Shown one piece after another: positions 49,141 to 60,880 of a stretch of 64,000 bases of DNA. Made by a program: the position numbers and the translations under genes. Position 1 is the stretch's first letter. Every line of letters begins with the position of its first letter. Location: NCBI GenBank assembly GCA_021904315.1, contig CM038912.1, positions 14,223,061 to 14,287,060 of the forward strand, given 5' to 3'. A model generated the notes under the pieces. The model had not been told where the DNA came from, ran no database searches, and worked only from the letters and a program-made list of their open reading frames with translations. The DNA is from Sphagnum magellanicum (lineage: Eukaryota; Streptophyta; Sphagnopsida; Sphagnales; Sphagnaceae).

Positions 49141-50058
49141 TGACACACCCCCAAACTCCTTAAAAATTTCAAATGTGAGTCCGAAGGTCAAAACAATGGA
49201 AAAAAAAGGTGTTAGGGTACGTTCCCTAACTTGCAACACTTTAAAGGGTAAGAGGGGCGTGTTGGAGCTTTGGGATGGGGACTAGGACAAATTCACAAGC
49301 GAAAATTTAAGATGAAATCAACCTACACAACTAAGAAAGAGGGTAGTTAATGCAAGTTGAATGGAAGTGGTGTGGTGGATTTAATAAGAACAACTTTAAG
49401 CACAAGTTTTACACAACCTACAAATTTTGGGAAGAAGAACCACTCCCCTTTTTGAAATACATATTTTGTGCCCTTTTACAAGGACTACATCCAAATGTCA
49501 TTTTTCCTCGGGACTCCCAAGTGGAAGTCCCAAAATTAGGACTTTTGTTGTCCCAAAACTTTGGCCATTCATATATTTCTCAAATTAAGTTTATTTTGAT
49601 AAAACAAGGGTAATATCTTATAACCATCAAAAAGATCTTTCCAAATGTCTATAACACACTTCAATCACACCTCATTTGACCCCTGCTTTCGAAGGATTTG
49701 TGGTCAGGAGTCAAATTTTCAATTTGACTTCCACCCCTTCTTTTGATCATAATTCATGCAAATCAGGTCTAAATGAACAATGTGAGGGCACTTTAAGCAT
49801 CTGCGCTTCAAGAAATTTCTAATGGTGTCTTGGGGGCCCAATTTGGCATTGTTTTTCCTTTTCAACCAAGGCTCTGAACATTCACAACTCCCGCACAAAT
49901 GTAACTCTTAAAATGGGAGTGCACTTGGGAGTCATTAGATTTCATCCTTTGCACTTTCCTCCATTTGTGATAATGTGTTTCACACCTATGCACACTTTCA
50001 TCCCCATGGGCCCTTGCATTTCACACTTAGTTGCAAACCCAATGTTAGGGTTGCGACA
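49141..50058. mobile_element. Probable solo LTR (918 bp) nested in the 5' LTR
   Basis: The segment begins TGACACACCCCC and ends GGTTGCGACA, so it has TG...CA ends with a short inverted similarity (TGACACA/TGTCGCA). It is present in the 5' LTR and absent from the 3' LTR at the matching point. Flanks are CTAGG and CTAAA, and the empty site in the 3' LTR reads CTAAA, consistent with a decayed 5-bp target duplication. No coding sequence was recognised. It belongs to a different LTR family. Confidence 0.6.
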
Positions 50059-50289
50059 CTAAATTTAACTTTTAAACAAGGAATAAAACAAAAATATGTG
50101 ATTCAAAAATAAAAACACAAGAACTATTAACAAGAACACAAGATGTGTAAAACAAACATGAAAATGGATCTTTATTATGCTAACATATGAAAATATGAAC
50201 ATGAAAAAAATGACAAGGCTATGGTGCAAGATTGTGCTTAAGATTCGTGTTGAACATATTGAAGGAAATGACAAGTTTTATTTCTATTT

Positions 50290-50302
50290 ATACCCCTTTG
50301 GG
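50290..50302 (-). promoter_or_regulatory. TATA box in the 5' LTR
   Basis: On the minus strand GGGGTATAAATAGAAATAAAA matches a plant TATA box. It lies between the U3 repeat array and the presumed transcription start. The 3' LTR has the same box near 43565. Confidence 0.6.
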
Positions 50303-50394
50303 GACCTAGTTCAAGGAAGCCTTTAAAAAGGCTTCTATGTGTGCATTGAGTAAAGAAACTTCTTAAGAACTTTCATAATTGAAAGTCAATTATG

Positions 50395-50660
50395 AGTTAA
50401 TTAAAAATTAACTTGAGCTCAATTAGGAATCAATTAAGGTTAATTAAGACTTAACTAATAGATAAATAAAAGTTAATTAGGACTTAACTAAGACCTAACT
50501 AAGAGTTTAACTAAGATTTAATTGGGATTTAACTTGAAGTTGATTCGGAATTAACTGGAAGTTAATTTGGAATTAACTAGAAGTTAACTATAAATGAAGT
50601 AAAACTTAATTGGAGGTTAATTAAGAATAGACTAAAACTAAATTAAAAGTTAAGTACAAG
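50395..50660 (-). repeat. U3 repeat array: 11-13-base 'GTTAATTAGGA' units
   Basis: About 20 degenerate short units alternate between (A/G)GTTAATTRRGA and CTTAACTARGA. The same array lies in the 3' LTR at 43690-43930 with a different unit arrangement. Position in U3 upstream of the TATA box suggests an enhancer-like array. No protein is encoded. Confidence 0.75.
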
Positions 50661-50723
50661 TTCAATACAAGTCATGGATGAACATGAAAAAAAATGAACC
50701 CCATGGCATTGACATCTGTGACA

Positions 50724-51375
50724 ATGGCATGCTTGACAAAAAATGAAAAAAAAAACCCCATTGTTGTTTATGATAGTTATAAATAGGTTTGAAAAAAGTT
50801 GTGGCACCTTTAAAAAAAGGGAAAGAAAAAACCCATTGTTGTCAATGACATTCAATTAGTTTGTTTGAAAAAAAAAACAATGATCATGGGGTGGATGTTA
50901 GCATAATAATGGTAATATAATTAAGACATTTCTAAAATAATGACATTTTAAACCATAGTCATGAGATACATTTATAATGGAATTTATATTATATTATTCA
51001 ACAAATGTTATATCATATATAATTAGATTGTGTGTCATAAAACTCTAGTTGATTAATTAAATTATGGAAAAAAATTATCATAATAATTTAATGATAAAAT
51101 AATAAATTCATCTATAATTCTTATGGAAGTTCTATTTTAAAAACATGTACTAAATGTAAATTTTTTTCATCCACACATTAAATGAATGAAAAAAATCATT
51201 CATCCATAATGAGGATGACTTATGTTTGCTTTAAGTTTATTGGTACAACATTCATTTCGCGATTAAATTATTGGGCTTTACTTACATGTGTATAAGGGAA
51301 GAGACATTTTACCATCCTAAGTTCCAACTTCTATGCTATAGGTTCAACTTTAGGTTCATGTAGTAGCTTGCTTTG
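50724..51375. other. AT-rich spacer, no gene seen
   Basis: AT-rich sequence between the chromovirus and the transposase relic. Contains A-runs and a small GAATGAAAAAAATCATTC dyad near 51183. Nothing else recognised. Confidence 0.5.
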
Positions 51376-51379
51376 TTTG

Positions 51380-52990
51380 GTGCAACAAACCAACCAAAAG
51401 TCTACATCCTCCAAGTTCCCAACCTCTGCATTAACAACAAAATTATCACTAATGTCCAAGGTAGTAACCAGAACATTTCCATTTCCATCAAAGTCCAATT
51501 ACCCATCCTAATCGTCAAACATGGCATTCCTAATTACTTTAGTATCAATAGGTTGGAGTTGTTTAGGAACCTAGTTTCTAGTCAAAGTGTGTTTTTACAT
51601 TTTAACCATCGTCCTTCTAGGCAACAAGAACAAAAACAAGCTAGGTCCTTCACCATCAAGGTTGTTAGAATATTCTTATTGGTGCCACAAATTAAATGTA
51701 TTTTCATAGTGTTTTTTTAAGAGACACCATTAAAAGAACTAGAGTTTCACAAAACCTCATCTGCTTTCACAAGCCAAAATACCTACCAGAAATGCCTCCT
51801 CACACAAGTATATGAGGTTTTAGGCCTTTCATATAAATGCTTGTGCATAAAATCTACCACCTCTTCTACATTTTGGAGTTTTGCACCATTGGCATCAAGT
51901 TGTTCCCTCTATAAAAATCTTTTAATTATTGTTCTTGCACCATTGTGCAGACCTTTCCCATGTCCGCTTCCAAATAAGTTCCATACCAACTTGCACCCTC
52001 AGTCAAATTGGGATGCTTGCTAATAAATAACCATGACTTGGAACTTTTGAACTATGAAGCACAACCATCACTCCAAACCCAATGCCATTCAAGTGCATAA
52101 CCATCAAAAGTGTACAATAATTCAATCCTTCCAAACTCAATCAAATGCACACAAAAATCTATGAAACTATCATTCAAACTCAGAGCAATGGAAGGTTTAA
52201 TCAAATAGTCCTTGAGTTTCCATCAAGTAATGTGTAGGTTTTTCATCCCACATTTCAGCCTCAAGGCATCGCATTGTCACATCATCTTTGTTTGGATTCA
52301 TACAAGTTTCAAATGCCCACTAAATAAGGGCAACATTTGTGGTGGCAATAGTGTAGCCATCGGTCTTTTTCTTTTTTATAGATAGCGACCATAATGCATC
52401 ACCTCTGTCACTACTAATTGTGTGTGCCTTTGCATTGCACTAAATATGTTCCTAAGGTGCACACAAGAACCCTAGCAATATCCCTCAAAGAAGACGTAGG
52501 TCTTACATTGACAATAACTTCCAAGATATAATGTTTTGATGCCAACTTGGCACTAAAACTAGCTAGCTTGATTTCTTCTAAAGATCTATGCATTCTAGCT
52601 AAAACTTCTCGTTGTGCAATGGCTAGCTTTGTAGGTAAAACATATTCTAGTGTGTCATCCATGATCTTTGGACTAGATAAAAACCTTTTGATAATTAATT
52701 TTCTATTTTTAGGACTAGGGCAAGTTGTCAAGGCTTTATTCACAAAATTTACCATGTTGCATGCTACCCTTCATTGACTTTCATCACTCATGATAGCCTT
52801 AGGTTGCAAAGTGGATTCTACTATCACCATCTCCTCTCTGATAACATTGTTAAGACAACAATTCAAATGAAACCTTTGCAATCGTTCCCTTTGACTTGCC
52901 TTTCTTGTATCCTTTACCTTCAAGAGCTACTAGGTTGATGGTTTTCCACCACAAGATTGCTTCTTTTTCAATATTTTAGAAGCCATCATT
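51380..52990 (-). pseudogene. Decayed class II transposase-like ORF
   Basis: The minus strand opens with MMASKILKKKQSCGGKPS at about 52987 and runs with few stops to about 52414 (PSPKNRKLIIKRFLSSPKIM). It then continues in shifting frames. Near 52069-52040 is DGCAS.FKSSKSWLFISKHP. Near 51976-51953 is GSGHGKGLHNGA, followed by IIKRFL.REQLDANGAKLQN and VEEVVDFMHKHLYERPKTSY. The DGCA...F..GHGKG..DGAGA..KR order is one I recall from plant transposon proteins with an RNase H-fold core. Many stops and frameshifts show it is dead. The superfamily is not determined. Confidence 0.55.
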
Positions 52991-53372
52991 CACACCTCTC
53001 CTTTTTAGTTCAAATTATACAATAGCTAGAAATGAATGGACAACCATATATATCAAAAGAAAACCAATCAGGTTTTTCTTTCCAAACAATGGATATGCAA
53101 TACATTGATACAAGTATTAGTTCACTCAACTATATTAACTTATGCATGCACAAATTTGACAACATTATAAAAATAAATGGATGGTGACAAATGAAATGTT
53201 AAACAAAAACTCAAATGTCATACAATTTGGTTATGATCTTATGCATAATAAAGTTAATACTTCTAACCATGATTTCCATTTTTGCTTTACAAATGACATG
53301 AGCCCTATAATTACTAGTTAGACAATTCTTAACAAATACCATATTGTGGTATATTAGATAAACTGGAAATTG

Positions 53373-53600
53373 GATGTGGTATTTCTGTGGAAATTGAAAT
53401 GTTGGAATTCCACATCTATATAATTGAAATCCTATACAATTCCAACATTTCAATAAAATACTGGTCAAAATTTGATATAGTTCCACCATTTCAATAAATT
53501 ATTAGTCACACAACTTTTAACATTTATACCAAAATGTGGTATTTCCCTGGAAATTTAAATGTTGGAATTCAAGATGTGGAAATTAGATTGAGAGGCAATG
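53373..53600. repeat. Perfect 16-base hairpin plus direct repeat
   Basis: TTGAAATGTTGGAATT at 53394-53409 is the exact reverse complement of 53438-53453, with a 28-base loop. The preceding ATGTGGTATTTCYSTGGAAAT recurs about 160 bases on (near 53532) with a third copy of the arm. This looks like the palindromic end of a small MITE, but no complete element could be bounded. Confidence 0.75.
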
Positions 53601-53689
53601 GTAGTGATTCAAAAATACAAAGTTGTAGACCATTGCTCTTGTTGTTACATTAGCAATGATATTCCATTGAGTTGAGTAGTTTGGTTTGT

Positions 53690-53965
53690 TATTTGAATTG
53701 AAAATTTTGAAGGTATGATCATTTATTATCATTGGATTTTCATCAATATGATGTCAAAGTGTTTTAGGTATATGGATGATACGGTTTAATTTCTACATTA
53801 AAAAATTTGTAAGTATGATTGAATTATAGTCATTGAATTTTCATCAATCTAATTCCAAAGTGTTTCAAGTATGATTTGAATGGGTTGGTTTGATTTGATT
53901 TCTACATCAAAAAACTTGCAAATATGACCAATTATTCATTATTCAATTGTCATCAAAATTCGCAT
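53690..53965. repeat. About 105-bp tandem repeat, three copies
   Basis: Units starting near 53700, 53805 and 53910 share AAGTATGATY, CATTGRATTTTCATCAAT and CCAAAGTGTTTYA. The last copy is shorter and more diverged. AT-rich and non-coding. Confidence 0.75.
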
Positions 53966-56935
53966 GATCAATTGTCAATTTAGTTGTAATGTAATGATCA
54001 ACATGATTTCAAATATTGGGTCTAAATCCAGGGGATTTTCATTATTAAAACCTTCCATGTTTGACACACCATGTCTAAGGGGGGAGGTTGGTATTAAATT
54101 ATTTTTTACTACAAACGTCGACCCATCATTGTTGTTAGTCCAATGATCACCTTCACCATGTTCCTTTGAATTCAATTGAACTTTTTGTCTTTATGTTTGA
54201 AATAATCAAGCTACTTTTAAAGTTTTCTATTGAACTTTCTTTCATTTTTTTTAGTTTTTAGTTTAACAATTTGAATGGGGTTTATAAAATCCATTAGGGT
54301 CTTTGAACCCTTTTATGTTATGTCCATCAACTTTTGTTATGTAATATATTTCTGCCTATGAACACTACCAAAATGTGATGTCCTATTGAAACCAATCCTT
54401 TTGCAATATCATTATATGGCATTGGAAATTTTGCACTCGCACAACCTACATTACTATTAGAATTTTGTGGACAAAATCATGTTGATTGCACTTAAGCATG
54501 TGAAGAACACATTGAAATTGTGGTTCTTATGAAGTCACTCCCTTAATTGTACATTGTTGATCACTACAAGTGTAACAAGATTTCATAAAGGAGGATGGTG
54601 ATGTGTAAACACATTTTGATTAATTTGAGCTTTGCATTTGGGTGTTATAGGACTATTGTCTACCTCATCATTCATGAAACTACCACCAACATTAAATATC
54701 ATGTACTTTGGCTTTATAACATTGTTCATAGATGGATCAAAATCTTCATGCATGGGGGATCTCTAGATTGCAATGACTAGAATATTAACTTAATGTCATG
54801 AATGTATCAGTCATTTTGTAGATATTTTTGTTGAAAAGTCTAAACAAATCCATTGTAATTATGTTTTATAAAAAGCATGTTCCAAAACCCCTCATAGTGA
54901 CTTGTTCCAAGCATATAGTTTCAAATTTGCTTACAATCATCATAGATTGTGGCCCATTTTTCCTTATAAACAAATTCATTTTTAATGTGTGTGTTAAGGC
55001 CAAATCAAATCATGATTATAAAAAGGTTTTTGCATTTCATCTTTGTAGTTTTGAAATAGTCTTTGGAATCAACCATGTTTAATGTCACAATGTGTTCATC
55101 TTTCTTCACCTAAACCAAGGTTGTAATCTCATGGTGTTCCCAATTGGATGTTTGGATTTTCTAACAAGTTTCACTTTAAAGACAAAATCATTAGAAACTT
55201 GAGATTTTCTATTGTTTTTGGTTTTATTCTTGCATCTTGGTGTTGCACTAAGATCTTGGTGTTAAAAAAAAAGTTTACTAATTTCAACAAAACATGTGCA
55301 AATGAAAATTCCATCAAAACTTTTGATGTTAATCATTTATGTTGTTTTCTTACTTACATGCATGATTTCATTAGATTGCAAAACAATAGGAAAAAATTAA
55401 TCTACTTGGCTTTTCAAAGAATTGATCATTTTCACCATAGGTATTTTCATTGTTGTATGCCTCCATGTCAAATGTTGTTATAAATATGCTTGTTGATGAT
55501 TGGCCTTGTTATTTCAATGATTGTGACCACAAACAAATGTTGATGTTAAATTATGAATGACGTGCAAGAATTTTTTTGGAAGAACCACAATTGTTATAGT
55601 TCAGAGGTTTGTAGTTTGGAAGAACATGTGTGAAAAGGCATTTAGAACATCATGCACATTATGCTTGTGTTATATTTTTGCTATAAAATCATAAATATGT
55701 TATCTATCACTCATGAATATATTATTTGTCATAAATCATGTGTTTATTGCTACAACTCCTATAACATTGCAATAATGATTACAACATCACAATTCTTCCA
55801 TCATGCCTTATGTGTATGTTGCAAAATCGTGAATTTTTTCAATTTGGAGGAACAAGTTGGCGCACAATGGGTTCATAGGTGGGAACAATAAGTTGACATC
55901 AAATTTTTAAAAGGTTTTTTCAAATGATAGCCAACATTGGGTTTTTGTTCCAAAATATATAATTTTGTTAGATTTGGTGGTAGATACATTAAACCCTACC
56001 ATTGGCTTATTTACAATTGCCACATAAGCATTCCACAAGTCCATTCCACATAGGACTCAATGTGACCTAACATTGTATGTGTGAACATCAAATTAAATTT
56101 GACATTTTTATCTTTTTGTTCCTTTTGATTTAGTTAAAAATGTGGCCTACCTTTAATAACATTAAAATTTATTTAATATTCAATATTGATTAACACCATC
56201 CAAGAAGAAAACAAACCCATACATTGCACATCCTTTCACAATCAAAGTCTTGAAAAAATTTACTCACATTTCTTTCATTTATTAGTTACGAGCAGGGCAA
56301 TCCCACCTCATAATTTATAACTTAAGGATTTTTGTCAACCTTACAAAATAGGTAGGTCCATATTTTAAGATACCTAAATGGGTAGGTAACAATGTAACAC
56401 CTACCAACCTCAAGAATGTTAATGTGTGTCACATCTTGCCTTACTTCAAGCTATGGTCATACCCTTAACCTAATCTCAATGCTCCCACACCTTAACTATG
56501 ACACAAGTTGTAACAAAAATGGTTTCCTTCATTTGGTTTCTTGAGTCTCAACTATGATAATGTTTTCATGTACACTATGGACTAAATAACTAGCAAGAGG
56601 ATATTGGTTATCATGAATAATCTTGACACTAATAAACATAGTGGGTTGTTTGAGTTTGTTGAACATCTTAGTTAAGGGACACATGAGAGGGTGAGTTGCA
56701 AATTTCAGCCAGTTGGATGTAACCTAAAAGCTAGGGACATGGAACCTCCAGAACATTGTAAAGGAAGTATGAAGGCAACAAGATAAATGATATAATTGGG
56801 GAGTTGATATCCAATGGCATGCTGCCACATAAGTGATAAATTACCTACAATGGACCGTGATGTGGGTTATAGCGAAAATGATCTCACAAAGGCAAAAAAG
56901 ACATAGTCTTCCTCATGAACGAAAATAGAGGGATG
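53966..56935. other. AT-rich intergenic DNA, no gene recognised
   Basis: Several plus-strand open frames of 60-111 codons occur between 54595 and 55891, the longest at 55148-55483. They are rich in F, I, N, H and C, as expected from AT-rich DNA, and show no motif I recognise. A decayed transposon ORF is possible but unsupported. Confidence 0.45.
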
Positions 56936-56939
56936 AATT

Positions 56940-57995
56940 TCCCATAAAACCATCCATCATCTAAAATCATCCATCACCACCCCTATAATCATCACTCACA
57001 CTCGTGGGCAGCACCACGCTGGGAAAGATCTGCTCGATGGAGAAGAAGGTATAGAGATAACGTAGCTAACGGGAGAGAAGAGTGTTTTGTGGAGCGAATT
57101 GTCGAGTAGCCTAGCAGCTGCACACAATCGGAGCAAATAAGTTCCTCATCAAAGTGGCGGAGCTGCAATTCCTGTCGGTAAGTGACCCCGTGCTCTTGCA
57201 TGCCTGTGATGTTTGCCGATCCTTGAAGCCTAAAACTACAAGAGAATAAATAAAATCCTCTGGATATGCTTGAAAAGATAACTAAACTCTTGCTTGATAA
57301 TGTTTGCCTTTTGCTGCAACGTTTTTCAGAGAGTACAGAAGGATGAGTTTGTATTCGTGGTTTGGTTTATTTGCAACTCGGAGGTTGTGGACGCATGAAT
57401 CCGTAAGGCTTTTTTCGAGAGAATGTTGATATCTGTGACATATGTGTGTATTTATATATGCCTGTGATATTTTGCCGATCCTTGAAAAATGTGAAAACTT
57501 TTTTCTTTATGATTGAGAAAGTTATTGCGCTCTTGCTCGATGATGTGCTTTGCTGCAATGTTTTTTTCAGGGTGTACAGAAGGATGAGTTTGTATGTGTA
57601 CTTTGGTTTTCATTTTGAACTTTGGAGGGTTGTGGAAGGTGTGAATCCGTGAAGCGTTTTAAGAGAGAATATATTGACGTATACCTATGTGTGTACTTTT
57701 ATGGTTACAGTATGTTTTGGTCCTCGATGCTTTGATTGCAATAATGAAAGCTTGTAAGGATGAAGAAAATGGAGTTCATTCCAATGTCACAGGTCACACG
57801 ATGCAAAGAAACGTCTGAGTTCATTTCTTAGGTTGTTGTCTGGTTGTGGTACTGCATAGGAGAGAGAAAATCTGTGTGCTACGTTTTTTGTTATTGCAAA
57901 TTTGCAAAGTACAGAGCTACATATGTTGCTCTTGTTAAGTATCCATCTGAATTTTGTGCTTAGCTTCTCCATCCCTCTCTTGTTGTGTTGAGCAG
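56940..57995 (+). promoter_or_regulatory. Promoter, 5'-UTR exon and leader intron of the AKR gene
   Basis: Composition turns genic near 56990. A 5'-UTR exon ends at 57177 with a strong donor (CTGTCG|GTAAGTG). The intron runs to the acceptor TGTTGAGCAG ending at 57995, about 818 bases. The second leader segment (57996-58059) contains an in-frame TAG at 58003-58005 before the start codon. The intron carries the duplication at 57201-57704. The transcription start is not precisely visible. Confidence 0.6.
57201..57704 (+). repeat. Tandem duplication of about 250 bp in the AKR leader intron
   Basis: TGCCTGTGATGTTTGCCGATC at 57201 recurs at 57459. Later landmarks also repeat in order: CTCTTGCTYGATRATGT, TTTGCTGCAA, GTACAGAAGGATGAGTTTGT (57333 and 57574), GAATCCGT, AGAGAATRT and ATGTGTGTA. 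The offset varies from 258 to 242, so the copies have gained indels. No exon appears duplicated. Confidence 0.85.
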
Positions 57996-58059
57996 GGTGA
58001 ATTAGAGGCTGAAACAGAGACAAGCTTCTATTGCTAGGGTCACAGTGTGTTCAGAAGAG

Positions 58060-60880
58060 ATGGCAGATGCAGCAATCAAGCTCAACAGTGGGCACAACAT
58101 GCCAGTGCTGGGGCTGGGTGTATGGCGGGCAGATCCAGGGGTTTTGCATAATGTTGTGCTTCAGGCCTTGAAGCTTGGTTACCGGCATTTTGACTGTGCA
58201 GGTTTGTCCTTCTGTCTCTTGTATTTAACTTGTGCTGTGTATTCCTGATTGGATGCTGTAATGGTTTCTGATCATGTGTTGAGAGCAATAACACTGTGCC
58301 TGTCAAGAGTGTGGACTGCTTTTGCTCAAATAGTTCAAGATTGGTCTTTCTTTGATGCAAGGGTTTGTTACATCTGGTTTTGGCAATCTGGCATGTTCTT
58401 TGCAGTTTCTGCTTAATGTAGATCATGTCACTCGCTTGAGGCCAACAAATTTGCAGCCTAAATTGTGAAAATTTTGGGATCATTTGACTTATCTAGTGGG
58501 ATCTCGATGCTCTTTTTCCTCCAGGGGATGGCTGTTTGTGTCTCTTCCTACTCTTCTATCTGGGAAGTTGTGGGGTTTCCCCATACCTTCAGTGGTGTGC
58601 ATATGCATATGAAATTCCTGAGGCTTCTGAACTACTTTGCTCACATTGACAATTCTAGGATCTGATGCAAGTCCATGCAATGAATGTCTATACATTTGGT
58701 GTCTCTCATGTTCTGGCATGTGGATGTATTTTTTGAGCACATGTCAAAAGCAATGACAGGGAGCTTGAAAACTTGTTCACCACAAATCTCACATATCTTG
58801 TCTTGTAATTCACTTGGTGCTTGTTTCTTGCTCTTACTCTGATTCCATATCTTCCGTACTGTTGTAGGTTGCACAGAATGCAAAAAGTGTTTCAGCACAT
58901 TTGTGCGAACAAAGTTGTGGCACTTCGTACTTTGTACCTGTCTTTGGTGAAATATGTTGTCCAGCCACCTGTAATTTTCTAGGTTTGATTCAGGGATTTT
59001 CATGTGTAAAAAAGGTCTTTCCACAACTATCCCAGTAAGGTTGCACATGTGATCAGTTTGTGGATATGGTTTGCATTCATCTTGCAACAGAATAGCTTGC
59101 ACATATGGCAATGAGTTGACTGAGAAAGTGAGAACCAAAAGTTGAGGCTATATGGATGCATCATCACTGGAATTGCAGCTGATTACAAGAATGAGAAGGA
59201 GCTTGGAGTAGCTCTAGCTGAAGGCATTGCCCAAGGCCTTGTTAAGCGTGAAGAGCTCTTCATTACCACCAAGGTGAAATCCTTCATCCTTGTATTTACA
59301 ATCTCACAGATAGGTCTTCATATTCAGCAAGACAACACAAACTGCTAGCTGTGAGAAACCTACAGTCCTACATCTTGCTGTACAATCTGTGCTACTGGTA
59401 GACTAAAGTAGAATTTGAGAGTTATCCTTTGTTTTGTACATGTGATGGGATATTTGAATGGGGGTTGAGGATGACAGCTCTGGAACTCAGACCATGGGCA
59501 TGTGCTGGAAGCATGCAAAGACAGCTTGAAGAATCTTCAGATAGACTACTTGGACCTCTATTTGATTCATTTTCCAATTGCTACCCGTCATACAGGTTTG
59601 GTTTTCAGAAAAGTGCTTTTGATCTTAACTAGAATGCCAGGTTTCTCTCCCTTCTGAGAAAGAGAAAAAACTGCACTGGCACAATCAGAACTGTTCTACA
59701 GTACTCTTTCCCCTTTCATTACTGACTTTACTAAATGCCAAGCAAACACCTCTAGTGTTCAGTATATAGTCTATTGTTTACTTTTCATTTCACAATGCAG
59801 GCCTGCAGCTCCCAAATTGTGACCACCATGGTTGCGAGTAAAACTTAATTTGCAAGTCACAGAAATGCATAACCTGTCTCTTCAGACCACTGGGGCTCAG
59901 ATGGTTGAAACTTGCAACCATGCATGACTTGCTATATTTTTGTCTTTGATTAGATCTGATGCATTGATGTTGCAGGGGTTGGCACAACTGAAAGTGCAAA
60001 GGATGTTGATGGAGTGCTTGATATTGATGTCACAATCTCTCTTGAAACCACATGGCATGCCATGGAGGAGCTGGTATCAGCTGGCCTCACTAAGAGCATT
60101 GGCATCAGGTCATTACCACTTGCCAAACTCTTCAGTTTTGTTGGATGTGTCTTATGTTCTATTACATTTGGAAGTGATCCCTAGTTTCAGAGTAAGTACT
60201 GCTAGTATCTGACTCAACTGTAAAGTTACTGATTACTTGGTGGGCAGTGTTTGGAGATGTGTTGAGAGACTCATTTGCTATTTTGGTTGCTGTGGAATTT
60301 GCAGCAATTATGACATCTTCTTGACACGGGATTGTCTTGCATATGCCAAGATAAAGCCAGCAGTCAACCAGATTGAGACCCATCCATACTTCCAACGGGA
60401 GTCATTAGTGCAGTTTTGTCTAAAGCATGGGATTGCTGTGACGGCCCACACACCTCTGGGTGGTGGAGCTGCCAACACTGAATGGTTTGGTGCTGTTTCT
60501 TGTCTTGAGGACCCCATTCTTCAGGTTTGCACCTGCTGTGTGTTACTGCTCTGTTTTGAGTCACCTGGTGGATGTGTCACATAACACTTCTGCAACTAAG
60601 TAACTGCAAATGGTTCTGTTCAGTAACAGTCTCTATTTGATCTTCACAGGGGCTTGCAAGGAAGTACCAGAAGACACCAGCTCAAATTGCTCTGCGGTGG
60701 GGAGTTCAGCGGAATACCATTGTCATCCCCAAATCAGACAAGCTAGAGAGACTGAAGCAGAACCATGACATCTTTAACTTCAAGTTGGATGACGAGGATA
60801 TGAAAACTATCAAGTCAATAGACAAAAGACTCCGCACAAATGACCCAACTAGGTTCTGGAACATCAATCTCTTTGCATAA
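58060..60880 (+). CDS. NADP-dependent aldose/sorbitol-6-phosphate reductase (AKR family)
   Basis: This is a cytosolic aldo-keto reductase. In this plant subfamily it reduces a hexose or mannose phosphate with NADPH, for example glucose-6-phosphate to sorbitol-6-phosphate. Six coding exons join in frame at GT-AG sites: 58060-58201, 59179-59273, 59478-59595, 59976-60108, 60305-60524 and 60650-60880. They total 939 nt, or 312 aa, the normal length. The start is the first ATG after an in-frame TAG at 58003. Catalytic tetrad: Asp45 and Tyr50 (RHFDCAADYKNE), Lys79 (LFITTKLW) and His110 (LDLYLIHFP). ISLETTWHAMEELV, PAVNQIETHPYFQR, AHTPLGGGAANTEWFG and the NADP-binding IPKSDKLERL (262-271) match the S6PDH/aldose-6-phosphate reductase group closely. 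The substrate is inferred from the family. The protein ends FWNINLFA. The gene looks intact. Confidence 0.95.

Larger units (their letters stand above)
43270..50723 (-). mobile_element. Ty3/gypsy chromovirus, decayed, with nested insertions
   Basis: This is an LTR retrotransposon in minus orientation. In transcriptional order it has 5' LTR, gag, zinc knuckle, protease, reverse transcriptase, RNase H, integrase, chromodomain, polypurine tract and 3' LTR. Every coding module carries stops or frameshifts, so it is dead. Both LTRs share a U3 repeat array, a TATAAATA box and an AATAAA-like signal, which fixes the polarity. A 326-bp foldback MITE interrupts the reverse transcriptase, and a probable 918-bp solo LTR interrupts the 5' LTR. 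Removing both leaves about 6.2 kb. The outer boundary at 43270 is approximate, and I found no clean target duplication or primer binding site. Confidence 0.88.
49085..50723 (-). repeat. 5' LTR of the chromovirus, split by a nested insertion
   Basis: It matches the 3' LTR in two parts, 49085-49140 and about 50059-50723, with foreign sequence between. On the minus strand it starts TGTCACAGATG at 50723. U3 holds the TTAACT-rich repeat array (50395-50660). A GGGGTATAAATAG promoter box lies near 50290, and an AATAAA-like signal (CATAATAAAGATCC) lies near 50170. The primer binding site downstream could not be assigned; 'TTGGTGTCAT' near 48915 is a weak candidate. Confidence 0.75.

Noticed and set aside
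55148..55483. 111-codon plus-strand frame rich in F, K, N and C
   Set aside because: AT-rich composition explains it; no motif, no exon context, no homologous relic recognised.
58045..58059. Upstream GTG start for the AKR protein
   Set aside because: Plant translation would begin at the ATG at 58060, which also gives the family's normal N-terminus and length.
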